64,000 bases of DNA from Conchocele bisecta (lineage: Eukaryota; Mollusca; Bivalvia; Lucinida; Thyasiridae), in assembly GCA_029237695.1 (NCBI GenBank), contig CM055273.1, positions 59,881,968 through 59,945,967 of the forward strand, read 5' to 3'. A program made the translations under genes and the position numbers. Of this stretch, positions 22,764 through 34,090 are shown one piece after another. Below the pieces are notes generated by a model, which saw nothing but the letters and a program-made list of their open reading frames with translations, was not told where the DNA came from and did not search any database. The number at the start of each line of letters is the position of its first letter. Position 1 is the stretch's first letter.

Positions 22764-23155
22764 TAGAGCCCCAGATAACCTGCGTATTTACGTAAATACC
22801 CAATTAAAATTGCCAAAAACCCAATTGAAATCAGAAGTAGCGAGTACCAAAAAGCAATAAAAAGTTTGTGGTACCTTTATCATGCTGCATAAAAAATAAA
22901 CAGACCATATTTATAGCATATTTTTCTTATTTTCCATGAAAATACATCTTGGTATTTCATTAGAATTGTCTCCAAGAGACAATTCTAATGAAATGCCAAG
23001 ACTTGTTTTTATTTTGAAGCAAACTATTCAATTATTGCTGTCTGTTGGTGTGTAAACAGTAGTGTGCTTTTATTTTACCCAATTAAAATGCCCAATTGCT
23101 TCAGAAATGATGGAGTGACAAATACTCAATTACTAATTTCTTATCTGGAGCTCTG
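22764..23155. mobile_element. GAGCTCCAG element, 6-bp TSD
   Basis: A 392-bp element with ends TAGAGCCCCAG / CTGGAGCTCTG and duplication CATATA on both sides. It has the same central hairpin as 2078-2466. Confidence 0.8.
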
Positions 23156-23514
23156 CATATATGTATTTATCACATGAAAGAATTGATATGACATTTTTTA
23201 ACCCATTTCATAAATGTCATATGACACATGTGTAATCTCTATCTATTTTCCTTATTTCTGAACCAAAGTATATGTTGTGACCACTCATTTGAACCGTCTC
23301 AAACTTTTTCCCTCATGTTAAATTCCCATAGACAAATCAATTTTTCGTAATAAAATCAATATTTGACCGAATTTCACGAAATAAAAAGAAGGCTCATTCT
23401 TAAATTTTCCTTTAATTTAATATTATCGAAAAAAATATTGTTTTTGAATTGTCTATATAGCCGTAAAATTTGGGCAGCTTTCGTGAAACAGACTATTTTT
23501 TATAGTGTATCTTA

Positions 23515-23839
23515 AGTCTGTACAACGTTACTAAACCTACCGTATGTCTGTACAACGTTACTAAACCTACCTTATGTCTGTACAACGTTAATAAACCTAC
23601 CTTATGTCTGTACAACGTTAATAAACCTACCTATGTCTGTACAACGTTAATAAACCTACCTTATGTCTGTACAACGTTAATAAACCTACCTTATGTCTGT
23701 ACAACGTTAATAAACCTACCTTATGTCTGTACAACGTTAATAAACCTACCTTATGTCTGTACATCGTTTAATAAACCTACTTATGTCTGTACAACGTTAA
23801 TAAACCTACCTTATGTCTGTACAACGTTAATAAACCTAC
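23515..23839 (-). repeat. 30-bp minisatellite copied from the MINDY exon 5 donor
   Basis: Eleven 30-bp units lie immediately downstream (in transcription) of exon 5. On the minus strand each reads TTGTACAGACATAAG|GTAGG followed by TTTATTAACG. The first 15 bases equal the exon end and the rest carries the donor. The unit length is a multiple of three, so the frame gives repeated VGLLTLYRHK until a 1-base deletion near 23780 makes TAG. The deviant units have one-base changes (near 23542, 23632 and 23780). Confidence 0.95.
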
Positions 23840-23982
23840 CTTATGTCTGTACAAAGTTGTGAAGTGGTTATTCCTGAAGAAAACAGCTAGCTCGTCGTCC
23901 TTGACGGTTGAACACAATTCACACAGGCCGTGGTATGTTAGCTGGGCTGCCGAGCTCTCCAGAAACTGCTCCGCTATTAACG
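23840..23982 (-). CDS. MINDY1/2: MINDY-1/2 deubiquitinase, exon 5 with catalytic His
   Basis: This 143-bp exon completes Ala372 and encodes residues 373-419. The segments LIAEQFLESSAAQLTYHGL and VFFRNNHFTTLYRHK are strongly conserved in the family. His in NNHF is residue 411 by my count and should be the catalytic general base (human MINDY-1 His319). The Cys-to-His spacing of 184 is close to the human 182. The acceptor is AATTTTCAG|CGTTAA and the donor CATAAG|GTAGG. The donor, with the last 15 exon bases, is the seed of the 30-bp array at 23515-23839. The first two extra units can be read in frame, so alternative donors would add ten residues each. Confidence 0.96.
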
Positions 23983-24142
23983 CTGAAAATTTACAGTTAA
24001 ACCTGCATAAATCAATCACGGTTATCATGAAGCTTTCTGAGACAGTGATAAACAGTCACAATACCAGCTGAAGCTTAACTCATAGAACACGGGAAACGTA
24101 AATTTTTGATTGCTGTCGATTTATGTTTTGTCTTTTATTAGC

Positions 24143-27100
24143 CAGGTTTTTTGAAAAAAAATCCAGGCTATTGGATTGGCGAAAGCCGGGCGGGCGGGCG
24201 GCGGGTGGCGGGCGGCGTTTACAATGTTAAGTTTTCGTGTTTAAGTCCATTTCTTTGGTACTGTACCACCTAGGACCACCAAACTTTCACAAGCGGGTGC
24301 GACAATGATGATAAACACCCATGTGAAGTATCAAGGTATTGGGTGAAGCAGTTGCAGAGATATAGTACACAAAAAAACTTTAACAAAATAATTCAAAGTA
24401 ATTTGACCTTGACATTGGGCACAGGGGCAGCACGGTTGGGGGGGGGGGTAGAATGAAAATATGGATGATGATAAACACACATGTGACGTTTCAAGGTAAT
24501 GGGCGAAGCAGTTGCAGAGATATAGTATAACAAAAAAGTTTTAAGCAAATAACTTTAACCAGACGTACGTTAAAAATGGCTAAGTCAATTACGTAGAAAT
24601 AATAGGTGAAGGTAAAAAAATGGTCACATGTTGGATAGTTGTATGTGGTAGGCACCCCTTGGTTATGAAGCTGTGAAAGTTTGGTGGTCCTAGGTGGTAC
24701 AGTACCAAAGAAATGGACTTAAACACGAAAACTTAACATTGTAAACGCGAAAACTTAACATTGAAAATGGCTAAGTCGACTGCGCGGAAAAAATGGGTCA
24801 AGTTAAAAAAAAAGTAACATGTTGGATAGTGACATGTGGTGGGCACCCCTTGATTATGAAGCGGTGAAAGTTTGGTGGTCCTAGGTGGTACAGTACCAAA
24901 GAAATGGACTTAAACACGAAAACTTAACATTGTAAACGCGAAAACTTAACATTGAAAATGGCTAAGTCGACTACGCGGAAAAAATGGGTCAAGTTAAAAA
25001 AAAAGTAAAATGTTGGATAGTAATATGTGGTGGGCACCCTTTGATTATGAAGCTGTGAAAGTTTGGTGGTCCTAGGTGGTACAGTAACAAAGAAATGGAC
25101 TCAAACACGAAAACTTAACATTGAAAATGGCTAAGTCGACTGCGCGGAAAAAATGGGTCAAGTTAAAAACAAGAAACGAGGCAAAGCCACGAAGGCCAGG
25201 TTTTTTCCAAGCATAGACACTTGGATAACATAATTATACCCACTTTTTGTAGACTAGATGGCCGTGGCCTGCATGTCGCGCCTGCGAGGCATGGACACTA
25301 AAAAAATAGATATAGTAGATGGAAAAACTTTAACGAAAAAACTTTAACCAGACACGGACGGAAGGACGGACGTATTCCAAAATGCCGACGATATCGTGCT
25401 TTCCGCAAGCGGGTGCGACAATGATGATAAACACACATGTGAAGTATCAAGGTAATGGGTGAAGCAGTTGCACAGATATAGTACACGAAAAAACTTTAAC
25501 AAAAAAATTCAAAGTAATTTGACCTTGACATTGGGCACAGGGGCCGCATGGTTGGGGGTTAGAATGAAAATATGGATGATGATAAACACCCATGTGAAGT
25601 TTCAAGGTAAGGTAATGGGCGAAGCAGTTGCAGAGATATAGTACAACGAAAAAGTTTTAACCAAAAAACTTTAACCAGACATACGTTAAAAAGTTAACGT
25701 TGAAAATGGGTAAGTCAATTACGTAGAAATAATAGGTGAAGGTAAAAAAATGGTCACATGTTGGATAGTTGTATGTGGTAGGCACCCCTGGGTTATGAAG
25801 CTGTGAAAGTTTGGTGGTCCTAGGTGGTACAGTACCAAAGAAATGGACTTAAACACGAAAACTTAACATTGTAAATGCGAAAACTTAACATTGAAAATGG
25901 CTAAGTCGACTGCGCGGAAAAAATGGGTCAAGTTAAAAAAAAAGTAACATGTTGGATAGTGATATGTGGTGGGCACCCCTTGATTATGAAGCTGTGAAAG
26001 TTTGGTGGTCCTAGGTGGTACAGTACCAAAGAAAATGGACTTAAACACGAAAACTTAACATTGTAAACGCGAAAACTTAACATTGAAAATGGCTAAGTCG
26101 ACTGCGTGGAAAAAATGGGTGAAATTAAAAAAAAAGTAACATGTTGGATTAGTGATATGTGGTGGGCACCCCTTGATTATGAAGCTGTGAAAGTTTGGTG
26201 GTCCTAGGTGGTACAGTACCAAAGAAATGGACTTAAACACGAAAACTTAACATTGTAAACGCGAAAACTTAACATTGAAAATGGCTAAGTCGACTACGCG
26301 GAAAAAATGGGTCAAGTTAAAAAAAAGTAACATGTTGGATAGTGACATGTGGTGGGCACCCCTTGATTATGTGAAGCGGTGAAAGTTTGGTGGTCCTAGG
26401 TGGTACAGTACCAAAGAAATGGACTTAAACACGAAAACTTAACATTGTAAACGCGAAAACTTAACATTGAAAATGGCTAAGTCGACTACGCGGAAAAAAT
26501 GGGTCAAGTTAAAAAAAAAATAAAATGTTGGATAGTAATATGTGGTGGGCACCCTTTGATTATGAAGCTGTGAAAGTTTGGTGGTCCTAGGTGGTACAGT
26601 AACAAAGAAATGGACTCAAACACGAAAACTTAACATTGAAAATGGCTAAGTCGACTACGCGGAAAAAATGGGTCAAGTTAAAAAAAAAGTAACATGTTAG
26701 ATAGTGATATGTGGTGGGCACCCTTTGATTATGAAGTTGTGAAAGTTTGGTGGTCCTAGGTGGTACAGTAACAAAGAAATGGACTCAAACACGAAAACTT
26801 AACATTGATTGTGGACGCCGCCCGCCGCCGCCCGCCCGCCCGCCCGCCGCCCGCCGCCGCTTTCGCCAATCCAATAGCCTGGATTTTTTTTCAAAAAAAC
26901 CTGGCTAAAAAAGTAACATGTTGGATAGTGATATGTGGTGGGCACCCTTTGATTATGAAGTTGTGAAAGTTTGGTGGTCCTAGGTGGTACAGTAACAAAG
27001 AAATGGACTCAAACACGAAAACTTAACATTGATTGTGGACGCCGCCCGCCGCCCGCCCCGCCCGCCCGCCCGCCCGCCCGCCCGCCGCCCGCCCTTCCGC

Positions 27101-27384
27101 CAATCCAATAGCCTGGATTTTTTTTCAAAAAACCTGGCTAAAAAAGTAACATGTTGGATAGTGATATGTGGTGGGCACCCCTTGATTATGAAGCTGTGAA
27201 AGTTTGGTGGTCCTAGGTGGTACAGTAACAAAGAAATGGACTCAAACACGAAAACTTAACATTGATTGTGGACGCCGCCCGCCCGCCGCCCGCCCGCCCG
27301 CCCGCCCCCCGCCCGCCCGCCCGCCCACCCGGCTTTCGCCAATCCAATAGCCTGGATTTTTTTTCTCAAAAAACCTAGCTAAAA
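24143..27384. repeat. ~200-bp tandem repeat array in MINDY intron 4
   Basis: Roughly a dozen units contain GTTTGGTGGTCCTAGGTGGT, AAATGGACTTAAACACGAAA and ATGGCTAAGTCGAC. The outer ends are TAGCCAGGTTTTTT / AAAAAACCTGGCTA next to GC-rich (CCCGCCG)n tracts and CCAATCCAATAGCCTGGATT. The (CCCGCCG)n-bounded end module is itself repeated near 26815, 27040 and 27270. It resembles a pearl/HINE-type element with an internal satellite. A related copy is at 31635-32624. Confidence 0.85.
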
Positions 27385-27452
27385 ATTAATAAATTTATCC
27401 TTAATTTTTGTGAAATCGGCTACAGAACTGATGTAAACAAAGTGACCAATAC

Positions 27453-27643
27453 CTTGACTGACCTCCTCGGGATTGTCGGCAGATTTCTGGCAGATGATTT
27501 TCTCGACAAGCTGATTGTAGCTGCACACGGACATCGCCTCCACTTCATCCCGGTTCTGTGGGTCGACGAGCCAACCGTGGTACAGCGAGATTTGTAGCAG
27601 GTCGAATATTATACACTCGGTTGTGTACTCGAAGTCGCGGACA
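27453..27643 (-). CDS. MINDY1/2: MINDY-1/2 deubiquitinase, exon 4
   Basis: This 191-bp exon encodes most of Gly308 to Gln371 plus one base. The motifs DFEYTTECIIFDLL and LYHGWLVDPQ are hallmark MINDY catalytic-domain segments, followed by SYNQLVEKII. The acceptor is CTTATGTTACAG|TGTCCG and the donor GTCAAG|GTATTG. The exon's first ~44 bases together with its acceptor are the seed of a 79-bp tandem array that fills the adjoining intron up to about 31290. Within that array AG is often mutated to AA. The copy used here keeps the intact acceptor next to the full-length exon. Confidence 0.95.
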
Positions 27644-30600
27644 CTGTAACATAAGGTCATTCATGGAATAGGGTCTACAGTCAAATATTATACACTCGGT
27701 CGTGTACTCGAAGTCGCGGACACTACAACATAAGGTCATCCATGGAATAGGGTCTACAGTCAAATACTAGATTGGTCAGTAAGCGAGGCTTACGGAATAC
27801 CCCCCCCTGAGTGGGCCCAGGTACCCCTAAAATATGTAAAAATTTCCAAGTGTGTGGGCTTGTGACCTTGACTCTGGGACAAGTGGGTGCGGCACGAACG
27901 TGAATTTGTCACAGGGTGGTAGAGGTCCATTGGAGCAATGAGTGTGTGAAATGTGAAGCAGATCCGAGCAAGGAAATAGAAGTTATAACCGATTTCTCTG
28001 ATGTTAATGTTTGTAGAGATTTGGAGGGGGGGGGGGCGTTTATTAGGAGGGGGGCGTTAATTCGAGGTTATACGGTAAGTATGTGACGTTGACCTCGAGA
28101 TCAGCGGGGATTTGTCACAGCATATGAAATATTAAGAATTTTCAATGAAAGAAATAGAAGTTATAACTTATTTCTCTGATGTTAAGTTTTGTAAAGAGAC
28201 TAAATATCAAGCATTTTAGATGAAGGAAATAGAAGTTAGAACAATATTTCTCTGATGTTAAGTTTACGGACGGACGGACGGACAGACGGACGTTCTTACA
28301 TTAGGGTACTTATGTGGCTTATCACATGTTAAATATTAGCCACATAAAACAATTTTTAGCCACATAAAACAATTTTTTTAGGTGGCTAATTGTAACCAAC
28401 CCTATCCTTTAACAAGTCCATAACCCTGTGGGGCTAGCCACATAAGTACCCTAATGTGTGCCCGGACGGACGGACGGACGGACAACCTGACTCCAGTATA
28501 CCCCCCCACAACTCGTTGCGGGGGGGGGGGGTATAATTATACTTGTGGCGTGTACTCGAAGTCATGGACACTGTAACATAAGGTCATCCATGGAATAGCG
28601 TCTACAGTCGAATATTATACACTCGGTTGTGTACTCGAAGTCACAGACATTGTAACATGAGGTCATCCATGGAAGAGGGTCTACAGTCGAATATTATACA
28701 CTCGGTTGTGTACTCGAAGTCACGGACATTGTAACATAAGGTCATCCATGGAAGAGGGTCTACAGTCGAATATTATACACTCGGTTGTGTACTCGAAGTC
28801 ACGGACACTGTAACATAACGTCACCCATGGAATAGGGTCTACAGTCGAATATTATACACTCAGTTGTGTACTCGAAGTCACAGATATTGTAACATAAGGT
28901 CATCCATGGAAGAGGGTCTACAGTCAAATATTATACACTCAGTTGTGTACTCGAAGTCACAGACACTGTAACATAAGGTCATCCATGGAATAGCGTCTAC
29001 AGTCGAATATTATACACTCGGTTGTGTACTCGAAGTCACAGACATTGTAACATGAGGTCATCCATGGAAGAGGGTCTACAGTCGAATATTATACACTCGG
29101 TTGTGTACTCGAAGTCACGGACATTGTAACATAAGGTCATCCTGGAAGAGGGTACAGTCAAGATTATACACTCGTTGTGTACTCGAAGTCTCGGACACTG
29201 TAACATAACGTCATCCATGGAAGAGGTCCTACAGTCGAATATTATACACTCGGTTGTGTACTTGAAGTCACGGACATTGTAACATAAGGTCATCCATGGA
29301 AGAGGGTCTACAGTTGAATATTATACACTCGGTTGTGTACTCGAAGTCACGGACACTGTAACATAACGTCACCCATGGAATAGGGTCTACAGTCGAATAT
29401 TATACACTCAGTTGTGTACTCGAAGTCACAGATATTGTAACATAGGTCATCCATGGAAGTCTACAGTCAATATTATACACTCAGTTGTGTACTCGAAGTC
29501 ACGGACACTGTAACATAAGGTCATCCATGGAAGTGTACAGTCGAATATTATCATCAGTTGTGTACTCGAGTCCGGACATTATAACATAAGGTCATCCATG
29601 GAAGAGGGTGTACAGCGAATATAACACTCGGTTGTGTACTCGAAGTCACGGACATTGTAACATAAGGTCATCCATGGAAGAGGGTCTACAGTTGAATATT
29701 ATACACTCGGTTGTGTACTCGAAGTCACGGACACTGTAACATAACGTCATCCATGGAAGTCCTACAGTCGAAATATTACATCGGTTGTGTACTTGAAGTC
29801 ACGGACATTGTAACATAACCCATGAAGAGGGTCTACAGTTGAATATACACTCGGGTGTACTCGAAGTCACGGACACTGTAACATAACGTCACCCATGGAA
29901 TAGGGTCTACAGTCGAATATTATACACTCAGTTGTGTACTCGAAGTCACAGATATTGTAACATAAGGTCATCCATGGAAGAGGGTCTACAGTCAAATATT
30001 ATACACTCAGTTGTGTACTCGAAGTCACGGACACTGTAACATAAGGTCATCCATGGAAGAGGGTGTACAGTCGAATATTATACACTCAGTTGTGTACTCG
30101 AAGTCACGGACATTATAACATAAGGTCATCCATGGAAGAGGGTGTACAGTCGAATATTATACACTCGGTTGTGTACTCGAAGTCACGGACATTGTAACAT
30201 AAGGTCATCCATGGAAGAGGGTGTACAGTCGATTATTATACACTCGGTTGTGTACTCGAAGTCACGGACACTGTAACATAAGGTCATCCATGGAATAGGG
30301 TCTACAGTCGAATATTATATACTCAGTTGTATACTCGAAGTCACGGACATTGTAACATAAGGTCATCCATGGAAGAGGTTCTACAGTCGAATATTATACA
30401 CTCGGTCGTGTACTCGAAGTCACGGACACTGTAACATAAGGTCATCCATGGAATAGGGTCTACAGTCGAATATTATACACTCGGTTGTGTACTCGAAGTC
30501 ACGGACATTGTAACATAAGGTCATCCATGGAAGAGGGTCTACAGTCAAATATTATACACTCGGTTGTGTACTCGAAGTCACGGACATTGTAACACAAGGT

Positions 30601-31290
30601 CATCCATGGAAGAGGGTCTACAGTCGAATATTATACAGTCGGTTGTGTACTGTAAGTCACGGACATTGTAACATAAGGTCATCCATGGAAGAGGGTCTAC
30701 AGTCGAATATTATACACTCGGTTGTGTACTCGAAGTCACGGACATTGTAACATAAGGTCATCCATGGAAGAGGTCCTACAGTCGAATATTATACACTCGG
30801 TTGTGTACTTGAAGTCACGGACATTGTAACATAAGGTCATCCATGGAAGAGGGTCTACAGTTGAATATTATACACTCGGTTGTGTACTCGAAGTCACGGA
30901 CATTGTAACAAAAGGTCATCCATGGAAGAGGGTGTACAGTCGAATATTATACACTCGGTTGTGTACTCGAAGTCACGGACATTGTAACATAAGGTCATCC
31001 ATGGAAGAGGGTGTACAGTCGAATATTATATACTCAGTTGTGTACTCAAAGTCGCAGACATTGTAACATAAAATCATCCATGGAATAGGGTCTACAGTCA
31101 AATATTATACACTTGGTTGTGTACTCGAAGTCACGGACATTGTAACATAAGGTCATCCATGGAATAGGGTCTACAGTCGAATATTATACATTCAGTTGTG
31201 TACTCGAAGTCACGGACATTGTAACATAAGGTCATCCATGGAATAGGGTCTACAGTCGAATATTATACACTCTGTCGTGTACTCGACAAC
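27644..31290 (-). repeat. 79-bp satellite copied from the MINDY exon 4 acceptor
   Basis: There are about 38 units (two at 27644-27772, about 36 from 28545). On the minus strand each contains the polypyrimidine/acceptor TTATGTTACAG (or ...CAA), about 44 bases of exon 4 (VRDFEYTTECIIFD) and a spacer TGTAGACCCTCTTCCATGGA. By eye about 11 of 36 units keep the AG; most have AA or ATAA. Larger blocks recur (for example 28600-28960 and 29000-29400), a higher-order structure. A pearl-like element interrupts it at 27773-28545. Confidence 0.95.
27773..28545. mobile_element. Pearl-like element inside the 79-bp array
   Basis: It begins CTAGATTGGTCAGTAAGCGA and GGCTTACGGAATACCCCCC, the same head as the element at 39447. 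It contains AGAAGTTATAAC...TTCTCTGATGTTAAG monomers, (ACGG)n tracts near 28267 and 28462, an internal hairpin (TTAGGGTACTTATGTGGCT / AGCCACATAAGTACCCTAA) and a G run. Satellite units resume at once on both sides. Confidence 0.75.
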
Positions 31291-31409
31291 AATGTAACAT
31301 AAAGACAAATATACAAGGCTGATAAATTGGTTACCAAACTGGGAACACCACAAGTAATTCCTGTAGAACAACTTCCGGGGCATCCATCTTCATGTTAGAA
31401 TTTGTCAAT

Positions 31410-32697
31410 AGCCTATTTCATCAAAATCGTTAAGCAAACTGATCAAGCTAAGTACGGAATACTTTGATGGAGTACTAGTAATCATTTATATTTCCCAAAA
31501 TGCATTACCGGTATCTCATATACATTTGTAGAACTAACGATTTGATGATTAAAAGTATGCAGAATTATTATACTGAATTCTTACATTATCACAGCCAAAA
31601 TGGCGGTGATGATATAATAAATTTAGTATAATAACAAGAAACGAGGCAAAGCCACAAAGGCCAGGTTTTTTCCAAGCATGGACCCTTGGATAACATAATT
31701 ATACCCATTTTTTGTAGACTAGATGGCCGTGGCCTGCATGTCGCGCCTTGGGGCGAGGCATGGACACTAAAAAAATAGATATAGTAGATGGAAAAACTTT
31801 AACGAAAAAACTTTAACCGGACACACGGACGTACGGATGGACGGACGTATGCCAAAATGCCGACGATATCGCGCTTTCCGCAAGCGGGTGTGACAATGAT
31901 GATAAACACCCATGTGAAGTATCAAGGTAATGGGTGAAGCAATTGCAGAGATATAGTACACAAAAAAACTTTAACAAATAAATTCAAAGTAATTTGACCT
32001 TGACATTGCGCACAAGGGCCGCACGGTTGGGGGTTAGAGTGAAAATATGGTCGATGATAAACACCCATGTGAAGTTTGAAGGTAATGGGCGAAGCAGTTG
32101 CAGAGATATAGTATAACAAAAAAGTTTTAACCAAAAAATTTAACCAGACGTACGTTAAAAAGTTAACGTTGAAAATGGCTAAGTCAATTACGTAGAAATA
32201 ATAGGTGAAGGTAAAAAAATGGTCACATGTTGGATAGTTGTGTGTGGTAGGCACCCCTTGGTTATGAAGCTGTGAAAGTTTGGTGGTCCTAGGTGGTACA
32301 GTACCAAAGAAATGGACTTAAACACGAAAGCTTAACATTGTAAACGCGAAAAGCTAACATTGAAAATGGCGAAAAAGTCGACTGCGTGGAAAAAATGGGT
32401 CAAGTTAAAAAAAAAGTAACATGTTGGATAGTGATATGTGGTGGGCACCCCTTGATTATGAAGCTGTGAAAGTTTGGTGGTCCTAGGTGGTACAGTAACA
32501 AAGAAATGGACTTAAACACGAAAACTTAACATTGATTGTGGACGCCGCCCGCCGCCCACCCGCCCACCCGCCCGGCTTTCGCCAATCCAATAGCCTGGAT
32601 TTTTTAAAAAAAAACCTGGCTAAAAATTAATAAATTTATCCATAAATTGAAAATTTCTACCCCAAAGTGTACTTTGCAATTTGGTGAAATAGGCTAC
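31410..32697. mobile_element. AGTAGCCTATTTC element split by an insertion
   Basis: The left part is 31410-31634 (AATAGCCTATTTCATCA, central hairpin). The right part is 32625-32697 (TTGGTGAAATAGGCTAC). The gap is filled by the repeat element 31635-32624. Confidence 0.7.
31635..32624. mobile_element. Second copy of the 24143-27384 repeat element
   Basis: It starts CAAGAAACGAGGCAAAGCCA and ends in AATAGCCTGGATTTTTT...CCTGGCTA, with the same internal units. It interrupts a palindromic element whose halves are at 31410-31634 and 32625-32697. Confidence 0.75.
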
Positions 32698-32774
32698 TGT
32701 TTGATGCGATGTAGCTTAGTGTCAAACTGACAACTTTCACAAACAGATGATGTCCCTAAAGTTACTCAATATTT

Positions 32775-33362
32775 TTCAAGTACTGTTTACAAATATTATA
32801 AATCCAGATGAGCCGGCTCGTAATGAGCTGTCTAACTTTTTCCAAGCAATCAGTGCTCCAGATAAGCTGCGTATTTGCGTAAATACCCAATTAAAATCAG
32901 AAGTAGCGAGTATCACAAAGTAATAACTAATTTGTGGTACCTTTATCATGCAACAGAAAACAATAAACAGACCACAAATATAGCATATTTGTCTTATTTT
33001 CCATGAAAACACATCTTGGTATTTCATTAGAATTGTCTCCAAGGAGACAATTCTAATGAAATGCCAAGACATGTTTTCATTTCGAAGCAAACTATTCAAT
33101 AATTACTGTCAGTTGATGTGTAAACAGTAGTGTGATTTTATTTTACCCAATTCAAATATTGAAATACCCAATTGCTTCAGATATGATGGAGAGAAAATAC
33201 TCAATTACTAATTCCTTATCTGGAGCACTGAGCAATTTTCATACTTTTCAGCTTGCTTTTTTTAAAAAAATAAACTAATCTGAAAGTCATTTTATGTGAG
33301 CATTGAATTGGTCGGAAAATTAACATGCATCACAGTCCATTCCAGTAGCATAAGGTTGAAAA
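32775..33362. mobile_element. AAAGTGCAGATCC-type element with nested insertion
   Basis: The left part (ATCCAGATGAGCCGGCTCG) and right part (CAATTTTCATACTTTTCAG...CCATTCCAGTAGCATAAGG) are separated by the element at 32851-33230. Confidence 0.6.
32851..33230. mobile_element. GAGCTCCAG element nested in another repeat, 6-bp TSD
   Basis: A 380-bp element with ends CAGTGCTCCAG / CTGGAGCACTG and duplication AGCAAT (32845-32850, 33231-33236). It interrupts a TTAA-type repeat. The sister copy near 7085-7095 shows the uninterrupted arrangement. Confidence 0.85.
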
Positions 33363-33426
33363 CCTATTTATAAAGACGGTTGATACACTAACCATACACT
33401 GGTCAACAAAACAATGACTAACTTAC

Positions 33427-33533
33427 CCAGTAAATTTGACATTGACGTCCAGTCCAGTCTGCAGCATCGGCATGACAGCCATAGCGTCTTGCATGTTCTG
33501 TTCAAAGTTCAACCTCGCCGTGGCAGCAACACC
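33427..33533 (-). CDS. MINDY1/2: MINDY-1/2 deubiquitinase, exon 3
   Basis: This 107-bp exon encodes residues 273-307 plus two bases of Gly308. The acceptor is TTGTGTTACAG|GGTGTT and the donor CTGG|GTAAGT. The core LNFEQNMQDAM...LDVNVKFTG aligns with the family's LQLNFQQNVDDAM...LDVNVRFTG segment inside the catalytic domain. Phase is 0 in and 2 out. The two leftover bases GG join T from exon 4. Intron 2, between this exon and exon 2, is about 9.1 kb and is packed with pearl-like tandem arrays. Confidence 0.95.
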
Positions 33534-33607
33534 CTGTAACACAACAATACCGTAACAACTGACTGGTGCAGCACTCCCCGCCAGTGTAAAATCTTTCATT
33601 ACGAAAT

Positions 33608-33903
33608 GTGTATAGGAATGAATGGCATTTTTGTGGAATTTATCGGGGTATAAACTTGGAAAAGTTGCGGGAATACTACTGGACGAAGGCCGGAAGGCCA
33701 TTCATTCCTTATAATTCCAGCACTTGAAATTAATTCATCAAGAAAATGTGTTTATTTTCCGTTTTCTTAAGAATTATTTTAACTGCGCCTCAAGGTTACG
33801 GAAAGTAGTTCGGCGTGGGAGTTTACTGGGATATAAATTTTGGACAGAGATGGGGCCAATCAAATGTTAGGGAATTGTGTAAATGTTTTTGTGCTGGAAT
33901 TAT
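33608..33903. mobile_element. GGAATGAATGGCC long hairpin repeat, reversed
   Basis: It starts 75 bp from MINDY exon 3, in intron 2. Its flanks repeat TTACGAAATGTG (33599-33610 and about 33903-33914), a possible target duplication. Confidence 0.65.
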
Positions 33904-33911
33904 TACGAAAT

Positions 33912-34090
33912 GTGAATGGGTTTAACGTCCCAGCAACAGCTAAGGTCATATAGAGGGACCACAGATTAAAGCCTCATCCGACAGATCAGTGAGATGGAAA
34001 TACTATGAAAGTATTTTTGATGCCCAAGACGAGGTTTGAACCCACAACCTGATTGGAAGTCAGGTGTTCTAACCCCTAGGCCATACCCTG
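33912..34090 (-). mobile_element. tRNA-like SINE, same family as 59655-59848
   Basis: Read on the minus strand it has the same head (CTAGGGGTTAGAACACCTGA, GTGGGTTCAAACC) and tail (CTATATGACCTTAGCTGTTG, GGGACGTTAAAC). Confidence 0.65.

Noticed and set aside
23515..23839. Regular 30-bp repeats that look like a CRISPR array
   Set aside because: There are no unique spacers; the units are contiguous and derive from a eukaryotic splice donor.
29036..29293. Open frames repeating DFEYTTECIIFD in the 79-bp array
   Set aside because: They are copies of the exon 4 start in an intronic satellite whose unit shifts frame, not additional functional exons.
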